Origin: Timema cristinae
Taxonomy: Eukaryota; Arthropoda; Insecta; Phasmatodea; Timematidae
Assembly (NCBI GenBank): GCA_039000515.1
Contig: JBCFYV010000001.1
Coordinates: forward strand, 29,161,048-29,225,047
Reading direction: 5' to 3'
DNA: 64,000 bases
Part shown: positions 44,342 to 55,662 of the stretch, piece after piece
Position numbering within the stretch: position 1 is the stretch's first letter
Layout: each line of letters begins with the position of its first letter
The notes under the pieces: model-generated
What the model saw: only the letters and a program-made list of their open reading frames with translations
What the model was told of the DNA's origin: nothing
The model's database searches: none
Made by a program: the position numbers and the translations under genes

Positions 44342-44452
44342 GTTCCCACGCCCAAGTGGTACAGTGGTACAAGGCATCACAATAGATTGGATTGCTGATT
44401 TCGGAAGAGATTGGGGTTTGAATCCCTGTTGGCTGTACTAACATCCCCCCCC
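44342..44452 (+). repeat. SINE family B, head fragment
   Basis: cccacgcccaagtggtacag, caaggcatcac, gattggggtttgaatccctg; ends soon after the B box at a C run. Confidence 0.65.
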
Positions 44453-44482
44453 TTAATTACCTGTTTCAGTGGTTGGTTGGTT

Positions 44483-44893
44483 TAAGGGGGCAACCTTTTT
44501 GGGGTCTCGATGGACTTTTAACTTTATCAAAGGTCTCGCGATCACCCTTTGTATCTCCGCAATAAATTTTATTTTTCTATGAATCTTATATTTATTCTTT
44601 AAATTCAATATTCCCTCCAATACTATGTCCCTGCCCCTATAAAAATAACACAAAATAAACCCTAAAAGGATATGTCTTACCTTAACGAATTAAACCATGA
44701 CCCTATCTTACATGCTCTAACATAGTGTAACCAAGCAAGGTAGCAGTCTTACCTTGACGGATTACATTATGAATATCTTATAAGCTCTACCCTAGTGGAA
44801 TAATGTAAGATAAGCTTGCCTTTTCATTATGATAAAGTTTTATTACGCGATTGATTGAAAATTGCAGCGAGATCGACCTTTATGCCGAGCCTT
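44483..44893. mobile_element. hAT-like MITE, family H (older copy)
   Basis: Matches the element at 63290-63655 along its length: tgaatcttatatttattctt, aaattcaatattccctccaa, cttaccttgacggattac, cttataagctctaccctagt, ggaataatgtaagataagct. The ends taagggggcaacctttttgg and gatcgacctttatgccgagc parallel that copy's termini. A TSD is not clear. Confidence 0.65.
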
Positions 44894-45029
44894 GGTACTG
44901 AGGCATCACCTTCGTTTTAAACTGGCCTGCCGATGATGGGGAGATCAGGGTTTGAATCTCGGTCGGTACTAATAAGGGTCATTTTTACTGAATAATTTAC
45001 CAATCTCCTTCCACGCAAATGCTAGTAAA
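44894..45029 (+). repeat. SINE family B, left part (before Helitron)
   Basis: Head arm (actggcctgccgatgatggg), B box (cagggtttgaatctcggtcg), body (ctccttccacgcaaatgcta). It continues at 45466 beyond a Helitron-like insertion. Confidence 0.75.
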
Positions 45030-45465
45030 TCTATACTAATATTATAAAGAGGAAAGATTTATTTTTTGTTTGTAATGGATAAACTCAAAAAATACTGGAC
45101 CTATTTTAAAAATTATTTCATCAATATAAAGCTACACTATCAGCGAGTAACATAGGCTATATTTTATTTAGAAAATTTAATTTATTCCTCATAAAAATGT
45201 CGATAGTATAATATAGTCGTTGGAAAAAAAAAAGTTGTTGAAGGGAAAGTTGGTTTTGTGAAGGGGGGGGCGGGGGATAGGGGTGAGGAAAGAGGAATGA
45301 GATGAAAATAGGAGGGAGGATAAAAAGAGGGAGGGGCTATACAGTGATGGTAGGGCTGTATTTAAAAAAAAAGTAAAAAAAAGTTTTTATATTGATATGA
45401 TGGATGATTTGAAATTTTGTTTTACAGGATTCTTTACAATATTTTTGTACGGGGAAGTGGGCTAG
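45030..45465 (+). mobile_element. Non-autonomous Helitron-like element inside a B SINE
   Basis: Preceded by A, it begins TCTATACTAATATTATAAAG; it ends tacggggaagtgggCTAG followed by T. The 5' part has ggataaactcaaaaaatact and gagtaacataggctata, a block typical of arthropod Helitron-like repeats (from memory). The interior is G-rich/A-rich filler (ggggggggcgggg at 45263-45275). The B SINE resumes in register at the far side. The 3' hairpin is eroded. Confidence 0.75.
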
Positions 45466-45570
45466 TTATCTATAAAATGCTTCCTTCCTCATCCCTACCT
45501 CATTAGAGTAATTATAATATGTGCGTATAGCCTGAACAGGTAATAAGGCGCAAGGTTAAAATAATAATCC
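45466..45570 (+). repeat. SINE family B, right part (after Helitron)
   Basis: aaatgcttccttcctcatcc, ctcattagagtaattataat, gtgcgtatagcctgaacagg, taataaggcgcaagg: the B 3' half and tail. A further weak tail-like piece lies at about 45625-45705. Confidence 0.75.
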
Positions 45571-45811
45571 AAAGCTGTTTCCTTCACTATTTTCACATAC
45601 ATACGGATTAATTTCACTCTATATATACCATTTTAATCCCTACCTAATTAGAAAATTAATCTATGTTCGCACAGCTTGAATTGGTAGTGAGAGGAATTGT
45701 AAAATAAAATTATAATAGTATTAATAATAATAATAATATGCTGGTTGAACTCATCCACATAATAGAGATAAGACACGTAATATAGCAAGCATACAGATCT
45801 ACGCAGAAAAC

Positions 45812-46033
45812 ATGTCCAAAACAAACAGTTGTTTAGTTTATTCAATCCCCGCGACTGTTCTAAAACCATTAAAAGACGATCTTAGCAGTTCAAGGTGTTT
45901 GAATATTGCTTTTAAAATGGGTTTTGGGACAAAGCCAAGAGAACAACACACAGTTGGTCTGCCAGAAACTTTGCAACAGCATTCTGCAGAGCAAACGGTT
46001 TTCTCAGAGACTACACATATTGCAAAATGTTAG
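45812..46033 (+). other. Unassigned 73-codon open frame
   Basis: Starts MSKTNSCLVYSIPATVLKPL and ends ETTHIAKC. Composition is less AT-driven than the surroundings and not from a recognised repeat. No domain, signal peptide or membrane segment is recognised. No clear splice sites define it as an exon. It could be chance or a decayed fragment. Confidence 0.2.
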
Positions 46034-46599
46034 CTTGTAGTTTTGTAATTTAAATTTGAGTTTACATTTTATTTGTTCCCTTTAAAATGTTTTATTGAAA
46101 TATAGTATAACGCTGACTATTAGCATTTTTCAGATTTAAGAATATTTGGATATTTTTCATGAAGAAAAAATAAAAATAAAGAAAGCTATGACAAACGAGT
46201 GGTCAACACATGTTGGGCGAAAATAGTGCCAAAGTTCTCGGATAGAGGGTGTCATATAGTCAGCACAAATGACCCTTCAGCCGTTAATCTCAGTTTTATA
46301 GACTGGAGCCACAACTTCTTTATTCAAGTAGCGCCTCATTTGTCTTCACGAGGCTGAGTTGGCCCCGTTCCAGTATATTAAAATAATAAATGGAATTTAA
46401 AGGAATAAGGAACACGTGATCTGAATCCGGAAGGCCACTGATTCCATTACTGGGCTGTTTTGTCCGGTTAATTGGAAAATCAGTTAATTGTGACTCGATT
46501 AATCGGCTTTCTTCTTTAATCTTATTTTGATAAGTAAAAGGCCCTCTCATAGATAAATAAAATAGGAAGGATGATATTTTATTAAACTTAAACCATTCT
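46034..46599. other. Non-coding stretch
   Basis: Nothing recognisable; the frame at 46320-46550 (minus) has no recognisable domain. Confidence 0.4.
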
Positions 46600-46880
46600 T
46601 ATATCTTATATTAAATAATTGACCGAAAGTAGCAAGGTCCTTTTTAACTTAACCATTTGGCATTTCATCTGTCTGTCTGTACACCCGATGTTTGATCCAC
46701 GATAAATACCAAATGCGTAGACCTATTTTAACGAAATTTAGCTAGGGCGTTCTTTGAACTTAGGCCAAAAGATGTATTTACATACATGATTTTTAAATCT
46801 GGCTGTCCATTTCAATATGGCGGCTGCTTAGATGGCATTTCATTTAAAGGATAATCTCAATTGATTAGAATTTCAACATT
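46600..46880 (+). repeat. Probable transposon-derived repeat (single copy here)
   Basis: tctgtctgtctgtacacccg, atgtttgatccacgataa, taacgaaatttagctagggc, gttctttgaacttaggccaa and caatatggcggctgcttag have the style of conserved ends of invertebrate transposons. The left start (tcttatattaaataattgac) could be a Helitron-type TC end, but no 3' end was found. Confidence 0.35.
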
Positions 46881-46964
46881 ATTAGCAATCAATCAAGTAC
46901 TGTACCTAGATTTTTTTAAATACCTATCTTAAGACTGCAATTAAGTCGCACGAACAGGGGTTAT

Positions 46965-47365
46965 TCTCCACTTCGGTGGCCACATGATCTAAGGCGTCAT
47001 TTGAGCACTAGAGTAAACTGTCAATGATGGGGATATCGGGGTTCGAATCTTGGTAGGGTGTACTTAGGGTGGTTGATCGAAAATTGGTTTCTACTCCCCT
47101 ACACGCAAATGCGAGTACATCTCCTATTCCTCATCCATAAAACCATTAACATAATTAGTTAATAAGTGTATATAATACCAGGCCGCCACCGTGGTTCGGA
47201 TTCCACGTTAAACTATAGGTCCTTCATTTCATCTCACAATCATCCTACCATTACACATTAGCGTAAGTGCGTATAACCCGAACGGGTAGTAAGACGCGGT
47301 GCTAATAATAATAATAATAATAATAATAAGTGTATAACCCGAACGAGTAGTAAAGCGCACTGTTA
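46965..47365 (+). repeat. SINE family B, full length, split near its 3' end by an A SINE
   Basis: Head (acttcggtggccacatgatc, taaggcgtcatttg, gtaaactgtcaatgatgggg), B box (cggggttcgaatcttggt), body (ctacacgcaaatgcgagtac), tail up to aataagtgtata; then the A copy; then aataagtgtataacccgaac, gagtagtaaagcgcac completes B. Confidence 0.88.
47161..47336 (+). repeat. Headless SINE family A with 12-bp TSD, nested in B
   Basis: Element 47173-47324 between aataagtgtata (47161-47172 and 47325-47336). Its 5' end is taataccaggccgccaccg; everything upstream in full-length A (tRNA-like head and ~100 bp of body) is absent. Ends in the shared tail and (TAA)n. Confidence 0.92.
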
Positions 47366-49635
47366 AAACGTTATCTGTGATCAAAATGTACTATTTAATA
47401 TAGTATTCATGATTTTTCTGTCTTAACTTGGATCACAAAGGAAAATTCTCAACTAAAAATCCAAGTAAAAATTTTGGGAGATATTTCAACTTGAAATCCA
47501 AAGAGGAATCTTAAGATTGCATAACGTTAATAAAATGATATAATTTTGAACATGAAAAACTCAGTTTTTTTTTCAATGGAGGACGAGGTTTATGGTTCTT
47601 AAAATTACTATAATTCTATTTTGAAACTCAATATACTTTATTCTTCTTCTAGTTTACATTTATTGACAAATGGAATAAATATCCTAATTAATTTTAGAAG
47701 TTATCTATGTTGTAAAATACACATAAAATAATTCAAAGTATTGAATTGAAATAATTTAAATCGTAGATTTTTATTATTACACGTATTTACATTTGTGAGT
47801 GAAGAACTACATCAGTTACTTGTCAGACTTATGTAGATCGAAGGTAAGTGCACCTCAGTACTGGGTTCAAGTAATATTAATTTGTTGGATAGGTCTAAAA
47901 ATCTTTTTAGTAGCCTAATAATAATTATTTAAAGATTATTTTCTAATTGTCTCATTGCCCGATCACTATATGTAATATTTAAATTTAAATTTAAAATTGA
48001 ATATAATCCTGAGTCTGGAAATAAATTAATTAGCTGTAATAGATTAATGCAATTCCGTCTATCTAGTTTATTCTTAGTTCATGTCAAACACATTTTTGGG
48101 AAATACATTAAACATTTAAAAAATCAAATTCTTCTAAATACTGAAAATAATTTGAAACAATTCATGTAAACCATAAAGTTAAAAACAATAATACTTTTAA
48201 TTTTTTAGCTCACTATTCTTTAATACAATTCACGTCTTACACTAAGCCAAGTACAAATAAATAAGTGGGTGAATTTTAAACACAGAATCTACCATCTACA
48301 TATTTCCATTTCTCTCATAAAAGACTGAAAAACTAAACTTAATTTTAAACAGAAGAATTTTATAGTGTGAAATACAGTTTTAAATTTTACTGGTCCAATT
48401 TCTAGCAGAAAAAAAGCTCTGTCATTTGTAGCTAACATTTTTAACTAAAATGACTGATTAAAATCTTCTATTTTTTTTTCATATTACATTTACAATAAGG
48501 ATAAAAAACTAGTTTGGTAAATTCACTCCCTCGTCCTGATAAGTTTAATTAATAAGACACTTATTTCAAAGGAAAATTACTCAACAAATCCCTGTGCACA
48601 ACAAGAGAAAAAGGTGGAGAATAAATAGCACAAATGGAAACCCTGACACAGGGGTAAGTCTGTCCTTAACGTACTGTCACCAAATTGAAACAGAACTATC
48701 AACAACTGTCACAGAGGTAATAAGTATAATACAGGACCATTTCTCAAGCCGTGACCAAATAGCATCCAGACGGTTGTTCATCTTCCTGTACTTCAACCAC
48801 TTCAAAAGTAACCTGAGGGGCAGACGAAAGAGATTTGTAAGAAGAGAACGTGGGTGGGGGGGTATGGAGGTTGAAGTAGTCCACTGGTAAGAAGATTTAA
48901 GAAGTAGGCTAAGAGAGGGGCAAAAAAATAACAACAACAAAAAAACCTCAGGATGGATGAAATCAACTTTCTTCAGCAGGTTTATAAATAATGTCTAGTC
49001 GGTTCGTTGCAAGTGTCTCTTCCAATCCAAGTTATCTCGGTCTCGGCGACAAAACTACCTTTCCTTGTCAGATCTTTTCTATTTATTTCCCTTCCAACTT
49101 CTTATTTCTTCATCTTTCTCTTATTCTTTCAACAACATCCATCTTCCCAAATCCCATCGTTTCCCAATATCTGGGTCATTCAACCTCTCCACCCTTCCAC
49201 TTTATTCTTAAGAACACCTCACTTTCCCTTCCATCCACCCCTCTTTAAGCCCTCCCACTTCCATGTAACTTGTAAATAATTCCAATCACTGCTCATCTCT
49301 TTCGAGAACTTTATGGTCGAGTGTCCAAGTCATACGTCACGTTTCTGAAGTCTTTCTTTTACAATAGGAGAAGTATTTACATAAAGAATAAAATTACTGT
49401 CTTCTTGAAACTTGGACAACGGGAAATAAAATTAAATGTTAAATATGCATTAGAGAAAACTAAAATGGGATTGCTGCTTTACTCGCCAAGTCTTAATATT
49501 ATGTATTCATATTCTTTTTTACTCTCTTACTGAAGCATTTCTAAAAAGTTTGCTCTTATTGTCAAAGGTTAAGATTGAAAAATTGCATTCTTAATTTGTT
49601 TATTATTTGGTCAACCACGATGGTTTATCCTTATG
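47366..49635. other. Non-coding stretch
   Basis: About 2.3 kb with no recognised repeat. Frames at 48594-48890 (+), 48677-48940 (-) and 48991-49279 (+) overlap on both strands and show no domain; they lie in a slightly less AT-rich patch. I cannot exclude an exon of an unrecognised gene. Confidence 0.35.
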
Positions 49636-50262
49636 ATGGGGATGTAGGGAATTTGAGAAAAGGATAATGTTTTTGCCAGTTTTTTTTTTGTCAAAATAAA
49701 CAATTATTACTTCAGTACAACCATATAAATTAAATTTCTTCTCATTGTAAACTCGAAGGTTTATTTTTTAGCACTAGGTCTTACCACCGGTTCGGGTTAT
49801 AAGCCTATATACTAATTACACTAATCTGCTAGTGATTAGGTATTATTTAGATTAAGTTCACCCGAATTTGCGTGGAGGGAGAGTGGAAAAGCATTTAGGG
49901 AAAACCCGACCCTGGCCGAAACCCTGATCTCCCCATTTTAGGCAGTCTAGCCAAACACGAGATTAGCGCATTAGATCATGCAACCAAGCGGGTTCTCAAA
50001 CGTTGTTGAATTAACTCTCAAGTATGTTCTGGAATTTAATGAAAACTTTATCTCTTAATTTGAAAAGTTTCTCATGTAATGCCCTAGGATCATGACAGAT
50101 ATTCAACAACTGTTGAGGTCACCACGTGAAAAAAATTAACCTCTTTAAGTATCTACTGGATCAATATTTTATTTATTTTGTCCAAGAAAATATTCCTCTA
50201 TAAAAAGTGTAAAAATACTGCCCTTAACTCGTGTCCCCTACACTCTCTCCTTAAGGGTGCTA
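49636..50262. repeat. Family K foldback-like repeat, split by a B SINE
   Basis: Left arm (ggataatgtttttgccagtt, tttgtcaaaataaacaatta, aatttcttctcattg), interior (tatgttctggaatttaatga, aaaagtttctcatgtaatgc), right arm (caacaactgttgaggtcacc, gtatctactggatc, ctcgtgtcccctacactctc). B SINE 49764-49993 sits between the left arm and the interior. Confidence 0.6.
49764..49993 (-). repeat. SINE family B, full length, nested in family K
   Basis: Reversed: tagcactaggtcttaccacc, ggttcgggttataagcctat (tail), gaatttgcgtggagggagag (body), tggccgaaaccctgatctcc (B box), gattagcgcattagatcatg, caaccaagcgggtt (head). Confidence 0.88.
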
Positions 50263-50601
50263 CAAGGAAGAGCAATGGACGCGGAACAGACGTGTAGAAA
50301 ACTCAGATTATTTATGGAGCCACTTAATATTTCAAACAGTTTTTTCACCAAAATGTAGGCGAAAGTTCTGACCAATTAAAAAGTTAAAATTTACTATTTT
50401 CTGTTGTGACTCTACCATAACTAAACTTGACTATTTGATAGAAGAAGACTAGATCTTGGTTTCTAACCTTTTGCTTTAATCTCGGAAGTACACATTGTCA
50501 CAAAAAAAAACCGTCGCATTCTAATTTTTAATACATTTTAAAATAAAAATTTGATCTTCACAAACTAGGCTTAAGCCCGATGATAATTTTCACCCACGTC
50601 C

Positions 50602-50854
50602 TGATGAAAGTGCTCTTCTCAGGACCCTAAGTTGGTGTGCTCAAATTAGGCAGAGGTTGACGGATTTTTCTTTACCATAACAACTCTTGGAACAATTACC
50701 TTCAGAGGACACCTAAAGCCGTTGTTACTGTTTCAATTGTTGCATGGAAAAGAACCCTGGAAGATATGTGAACATATGTTTCCAGAAAAATTGTTACTCT
50801 CTTTAGCATGCGCTCATAGAAATTGAGTATAACGCAACGGTGAACCACCAAACG
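50602..50854 (+). repeat. SINE family D', head and body
   Basis: B-box region decayed (gtgtgctcaaattaggc), body (aggttgacggatttttcttt, cttggaacaattaccttcag, ggaaaagaaccctggaagat, atgtgaacatatgtttcc, catgcgctcatagaaattga). The C/D tail is absent; from about 50855 it runs on into the segment also seen beside D' at 7675. Confidence 0.6.
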
Positions 50855-51047
50855 TCCTGAACTCCCCTAGTATATGGGATTTTTACCAGATGGTGCAGAC
50901 AGCACTAACCAGCTGATGGGTTAAGTGCCGAGTCATTTTTCTGATAGCTCGTGATCTTAATTGACTACTCATATATAGCTGACGATTTCCACACGTCCAT
51001 CATAGACTCTGCCTTAAAATATGTGTGAAGAATTACCCTGAGCAGGG
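50855..51047 (+). repeat. D' 3' part and repeat family G
   Basis: gatggtgcagacagcactaa, ccagctgatgggttaagtgc (also at 7675-7790 reversed), then tctgatagctcgtgatctta, attgactactcatatat, cacacgtccatcatagactc, tgccttaaaatatgtg (G, as at 26235 reversed). Confidence 0.55.
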
Positions 51048-51150
51048 GAAGACTCCTGGATAGCTTAGTGGTAAGATCATAAGCGTACTAAGCTAAAGTT
51101 CGGGGTTCAATTCCTGCGTCGAGGTGTAATTTTTCAATTTATAGTAAATA
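51048..51150 (+). repeat. Repeat family F (tRNA-like), best core
   Basis: ctcctggatagcttagtggt, aagatcataagcgtactaag, ctaaagttcggggttcaatt, cctgcgtcgaggtg form a 70-nt tRNA-like core with D arm and T arm, followed by an AT tail. Acceptor pairing is poor, so it is not called as a tRNA gene. Confidence 0.6.
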
Positions 51151-51540
51151 AATAGCTTTCTGTTACTATACACAGCATTTAAATTATTGAGTTATACTAT
51201 TTATTGATAAATATTTTATATAATTCAGGCTATCAAGTAGAAATAAATCTATTTATTAATATTAAAAATAAAGCTTTGCAGTTATTAAATATTTTAACAC
51301 AACGACAGTTTAATATATATTTATTGTTTTTATTGATAGGTGAATTTAATTATTTAATTAAAGCTACACACATTATCAATGTTATTTTATTAATTTCTTT
51401 AACACTATTTTAGTTATATGTCCAGGAGATTTGAATTTTTACTTTCACAATTGAGGTAGGGATGAAAAAGACTTAAATTTACAAGGAAATGTACTCAAAT
51501 TTGCACAGTGACAGAAGCTATTTACATAAAAATAACAGCT

Positions 51541-51636
51541 TGGATAGTCTGGTATTGATTCGAACCCAAGCTTCTCGCCGCCTGAAAGTCAGAACATTAC
51601 TTCTTGTCTGCGTGTTGACTAATGAGTCTATTACCC
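51541..51636 (-). repeat. tRNA-like SINE head (unassigned)
   Basis: Minus strand: agcttgggttcgaatcaata is a clear B box; the A-box side (gcagacaagaagtaatgttc) is weak. It abuts the inverted-repeat element at 51637, which may have inserted into it. Confidence 0.45.
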
Positions 51637-52041
51637 GGAGTTGCCTTTCCCTATACAACCAATGTTAAATTATGGTTCATTAAGATACATTTTTCTCAGA
51701 AACGATAATAGCTAATCAAATGATTTATTTTTATGATTCACATATTGGTATATTCTAACAATCATACGAGGGGAATTTATACATATTTCTAAAATAGAAT
51801 TTATATTAATTTTAAAATATGTTAATTTTTTTTCTAATTTTACAACACATTTCAACATATTTATATAGATGTAAATTCTGTTTATTGTTATATATTAAAA
51901 GGCTCCCATTAAAATGTGCATAATTAGATTTAAAAAAAAATATATAATATATAATATATTGATATCTTGAATAGTTTTTGAAAAAAAAAGTACCTAAATG
52001 AACCATAATTTAACATTGGTTGTATAGGGAAAGGCAACTCC
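51637..52041. mobile_element. 405-bp inverted-repeat element (MITE) with ~45-bp TIRs
   Basis: Left end ggagttgcctttccctatac, aaccaatgttaaattatggt, tcatt; right end is its reverse complement (aatgaaccataatttaacat...ggcaactcc), perfect or nearly so over about 45 bp. The interior is AT-rich with no coding (the frame at 51812-52006 is spurious). No unambiguous TSD, so the superfamily is open. The near-perfect arms suggest recent activity or gene conversion. Confidence 0.85.
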
Positions 52042-52629
52042 CATTATTCAAATTATTGCAATAACTTGTACTTATAATCCAAGCTCTTATTGATTTTATA
52101 CGAATTAAATTGATTTCATTTGAACTATATTAAAATATTGTCTCTGGCTGTATGAGGAAAAGTTTCCAACTCTGTACTCTATATTTAAATTTATATTACG
52201 CATGGAGAAATATAAGAACCCAGCTACGAATTTTAAACAGACTTCTTTATTTTAGGATGTTATTTTATATGTTAAATTAAATCGTATTACATTTCTTTTG
52301 AGATCACGACCCTGGGGTCTTAGTAAAATTAAAATAGAATAAAAAAAGAAAAGCAACACAGCGTACAGGTGTTTAGAAAAATGACCCTACATTTTATAAA
52401 AAAGTTTGCACACACACACATATATACACAAAACACACACACACACACACACAGTATTCGTTCATTTGAAACGATTGCCTCAGGTCAAATGAAATTAAGA
52501 AAAGTAATTTAGGACATATTACGTGCCCTTAAAAGTTTCTTTTACCTTCCTTTCAAAATAAAATATAGTGTCATTGTTATTTCGTTTGATTACTTACTAT
52601 CTACTTTTTTTTTTTAGAAAGGACTCATA
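52042..52629. other. Non-coding stretch with CA microsatellite
   Basis: (CA)n at 52410-52453, interrupted. Nothing else recognised. Confidence 0.5.
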
Positions 52630-52806
52630 GCGGTGTGGTTACATGACCTAAACTCTAAGGTGTCACACTTGCAACATTACAAGTGGTGGTAAGGTCGGAA
52701 TTCGAGTCCCTTCAAATGTACTGAGGGTGTTTATTTTTGTTTCTAATGGTTTTAGTCTCTCCCAACGCATAAAAACGGATATTATATTACCGCTCCCTAT
52801 AAATTA
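52630..52806 (+). repeat. SINE family B, 3'-truncated, diverged
   Basis: agcggtgtggttacatgacc, taaggtgtcacacttgcaac, ggtcggaattcgagtccctt (B box), ctctcccaacgcataaaaac (body). Confidence 0.6.
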
Positions 52807-53160
52807 TATCTTCACCTATTTTTATATTGGGTGTGAATATGTGGATATTGTGTACTGGTTGAAATACATTATGCAAAAATAAAACAACACATTATTATTA
52901 ATAATAATAATATTATGTCAATACTGATAACATTTTACTACATTATTTGTGTTATTTTACATATTTGAAAATATTGTGAAAAGTAACTTACTCTTAAAAT
53001 ACAACCTGACGCATGAATACCAACGTAAAGATCAATCTAATGTTTTTTTCTAAATTGAAGTTAAATTTATTTTTTCTATTAAAATTGTAATGTGGCTTTG
53101 TAAATCCAAAGAGCTTGAATGTAAACTGTGATAAATGTGTCTGTAACTCTCTTTTATAAT

Positions 53161-53412
53161 ACTTAGCACCACGTTGCTTCTTACTACCCGTTCGGTTTAT
53201 ACGCTTAGTACTAATTAAGCTAATGGCTTAGGAATTGGGAAGATTGAATTTATAGGAAGTGAATCCGCATTTACGTGGAAGGAGAGTGGAAAAAATTAGG
53301 GAAAATAAAACCCAGTTAACCCGAACGAGTTTGAACCTCAATCTTCCCGCTCTTTACAGTATATCTCAACACTAAGACAGCATTTTAGCCAACTACGCCA
53401 CTAAGGTGGGTT
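53161..53412 (-). repeat. SINE family B, full length
   Basis: Reversed: tagcaccacgttgcttctta, ctacccgttcggtttatacg (tail), ccgcatttacgtggaaggag (body), acgagtttgaacctcaatct (B box), cactaagacagcattttagc, ctacgccactaaggtggg (head). Confidence 0.87.
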
Positions 53413-53649
53413 TTTCTTTTATAAAACTCTGTATATTAGTTTTATTTCTAAGCACTTGCAGTATAAATTATTTTGGGATAAATAAAATCATATTTTTAAA
53501 GGTAATAACTTGATTAGTTGAGTTAGTTAAATATTGTTAAATAAGGTTAGACTAGTAAAATATTTTATTTTGAGTTAATTGAGCTACTAAAAGGATTTTT
53601 TATATTTAAGTTTTATTTGAAAGTTCATCATTATTGGTATAAAGCAAGG

Positions 53650-53860
53650 AAGAGAAATAACAATACGCCACCCCAAAGATTTGTCACGTATGTTAAGGTG
53701 TACACCTGGTATGACAAATTTTTTCTTGTGAAAGGGAAGTAGGGGTTCGAATTTTAAGTTTATTGTATTAAGACTGGTTTTGACTAGTTTGTTTTTACTT
53801 TTACTTTATCAAAATGTGGGATAATTTACAAAAACTCTACCTTCCCATATGTGGATTGCA
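53650..53860 (+). repeat. SINE family B, strongly diverged
   Basis: gttaaggtgtacacc, gaagtaggggttcgaatttt (B box), tatcaaaatgtgggataatt (body); the tail is lost. Confidence 0.45.
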
Positions 53861-54412
53861 CCGACGCATTGCATTAAAAAAAGTCTTTTATGGATTAAAA
53901 ATATAAACAATATGTATGGTGCATTCTCAGGTAAACCAACTCTAATGGTAATCATATGACTTAAAATAAAGTTCAAACTTATCATCTCAAAGTTTGTTAT
54001 TGTTTAAGGTAATTTTCATCACAATTTGATTTAAAAAGTTTTACTTTGACTTGTACAGATAAATATAAAGTTTTTCATATATGTTTATAGTATTTTATTT
54101 TAATTTTTATTTAAAGCATAAATAAATGCGTACTAAATATAGACCTAGCATTAAATAATATTTCTAGTTGCAATACTTAGAAATAGAAAAAACTACAAAA
54201 GGTTAAATTTATGTTAAGAATTTACACTTGAACACATATATTAACTAAAAGAGTTTCAACCATTTTCGCCTGAAAAATGGTTAAATTTAGCTCCACCAAA
54301 AAATTAAAAAATATTTTATGTGTTCAAAGAGAATAATAAGGTTATCTCAAAATTTCTAAGTACAATACATTTTTTTTTAAAACACTTCAACAATAATTAA
54401 TTAGATTTTTTC
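53861..54412. other. AT-rich non-coding stretch
   Basis: Nothing recognisable. Confidence 0.45.
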
Positions 54413-54690
54413 TTGCCACCATGTCTTACTACACTTTTGAGTAAGTTATGCGCTTTCATATTAAATACGCTAGCACAATAGGAACTATGACAGTAGAATT
54501 TATAGGAAATTAACTTAAATTGTCGCGAAAGGAGAGGGAGAAATTAATTAAAGGAAAAAATATAGTACACACGTCCAGACTTCCCCGTTACTAGTAATTC
54601 AAAACAAATGATATTGAAATTCAAACTATCGGGTGAGCATATCTTTGACGTCACCACGAGAGCAAAACAATTTCAAACCTTTTTAATGTT
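54413..54690 (-). repeat. SINE family B, diverged
   Basis: Reversed: ccaccatgtcttactacact (tail), aaattgtcgcgaaaggagag (body), ccagacttccccgttactag, gtcaccacgagagcaaaaca (head). The B box is not recognisable. Confidence 0.55.
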
Positions 54691-55431
54691 AGGTTCACGT
54701 CTGGTCAAAGAAAAAAAAAAAGTTATTATTAAATTACTTTTATGTGATTTTTTTTTAGTAAAAAAAGTGCCTGGATGGTTTTGAGTAAAAATCGATGAAT
54801 TGGAAGGAGTTAGAAAAAGAGGGAAGGGGCAGCCTTATGTTCAAAAGGATAACCTCCTTAGCTAGCTAGAGGGCGTCTTTTGTGAGGGAATAACCACTAC
54901 ACCACTCGTTCCAAGGAATTGAAACACGTTTGCGAAGCTCGCTTGGACGAAACGGGATTATTCGAGTTATCCGGGAGTTAACGTTTAAACTTCCCTCTCA
55001 CACCCCGGATTTTTTTTTTTTTCCAACTTCGGGGTGGAAAACTAGAAAATCGGATGGAAGGATTTCCTAACGCAAAACGGGAACGCGATAAATACACAGT
55101 CGATGGAATAATCTAAAGGAATGCAATATAAAGAAGACGAATTCCTAGCCATCGTTACATTAAAAATAGAAAACCAATCTGGAATCTTAGTCCTAACACT
55201 CTCTCCCCCAAAAATATATTGAGCAAGGATTCCGGTGTATAGGAATTTTATGTAGCTGTAGTTACCGAATAAGTTGATGGGGTTCGTTCGGAAGAAATAT
55301 AATTGAAATTAATTAGTGTTCCTATATAAAATGTAATTCTTTCTTTTAGAGCGTGTGGTTTTAAGATTTTAACTGAAGTCAAAAATTTATTTAAAGTTTT
55401 ATATAAGTATTATTTAAGGTTTAAAAATATG
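54691..55431. other. Non-coding stretch
   Basis: A minus-strand A-box-like gagtggtgtagtggttattc lies at 54888-54907 without a convincing B box. No gene seen. Confidence 0.4.
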
Positions 55432-55662
55432 TTCCACAACTTAACTCAGTAGCATGGATACTTAATGAGTTAAAAGTCACTGGTTCTATTCCCGATATAA
55501 TAAAAAAAATATTATTGGGGACATTGTGATTTCCCATTTCACAGTGATTAATTAATGACCCAATTATAAGGTAATGTGTCTGTTCTAGAATTTAGCTAGT
55601 TAATTTTATGTGGGCTGAAATAACCAGTCGGTTCAGAAAATGCACGTTCTGTAAAATATAAC
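55432..55662 (+). repeat. SINE family C, full length
   Basis: cttaactcagtagcatggat (A box), actggttctattcccgatat (B box), ttcacagtgattaattaatg, ctgttctagaatttagctag (body), gtgggctgaaataaccagtc, ggttcagaaaatgcacg (3' segment shared with D). Confidence 0.8.

Noticed and set aside
48594..49279. Candidate exons on either strand
   Set aside because: Overlapping frames on both strands, no domain, and donor-like gtaagt strings without matching acceptors; left as non-coding.
51048..51118. Possible functional tRNA gene
   Set aside because: D and T arms are visible but acceptor-stem pairing is poor, and the same core recurs with the same AT tail at several loci, so it is a repeat. The same reasoning rejects the heads at 3154, 14764, 15787 and 16798.
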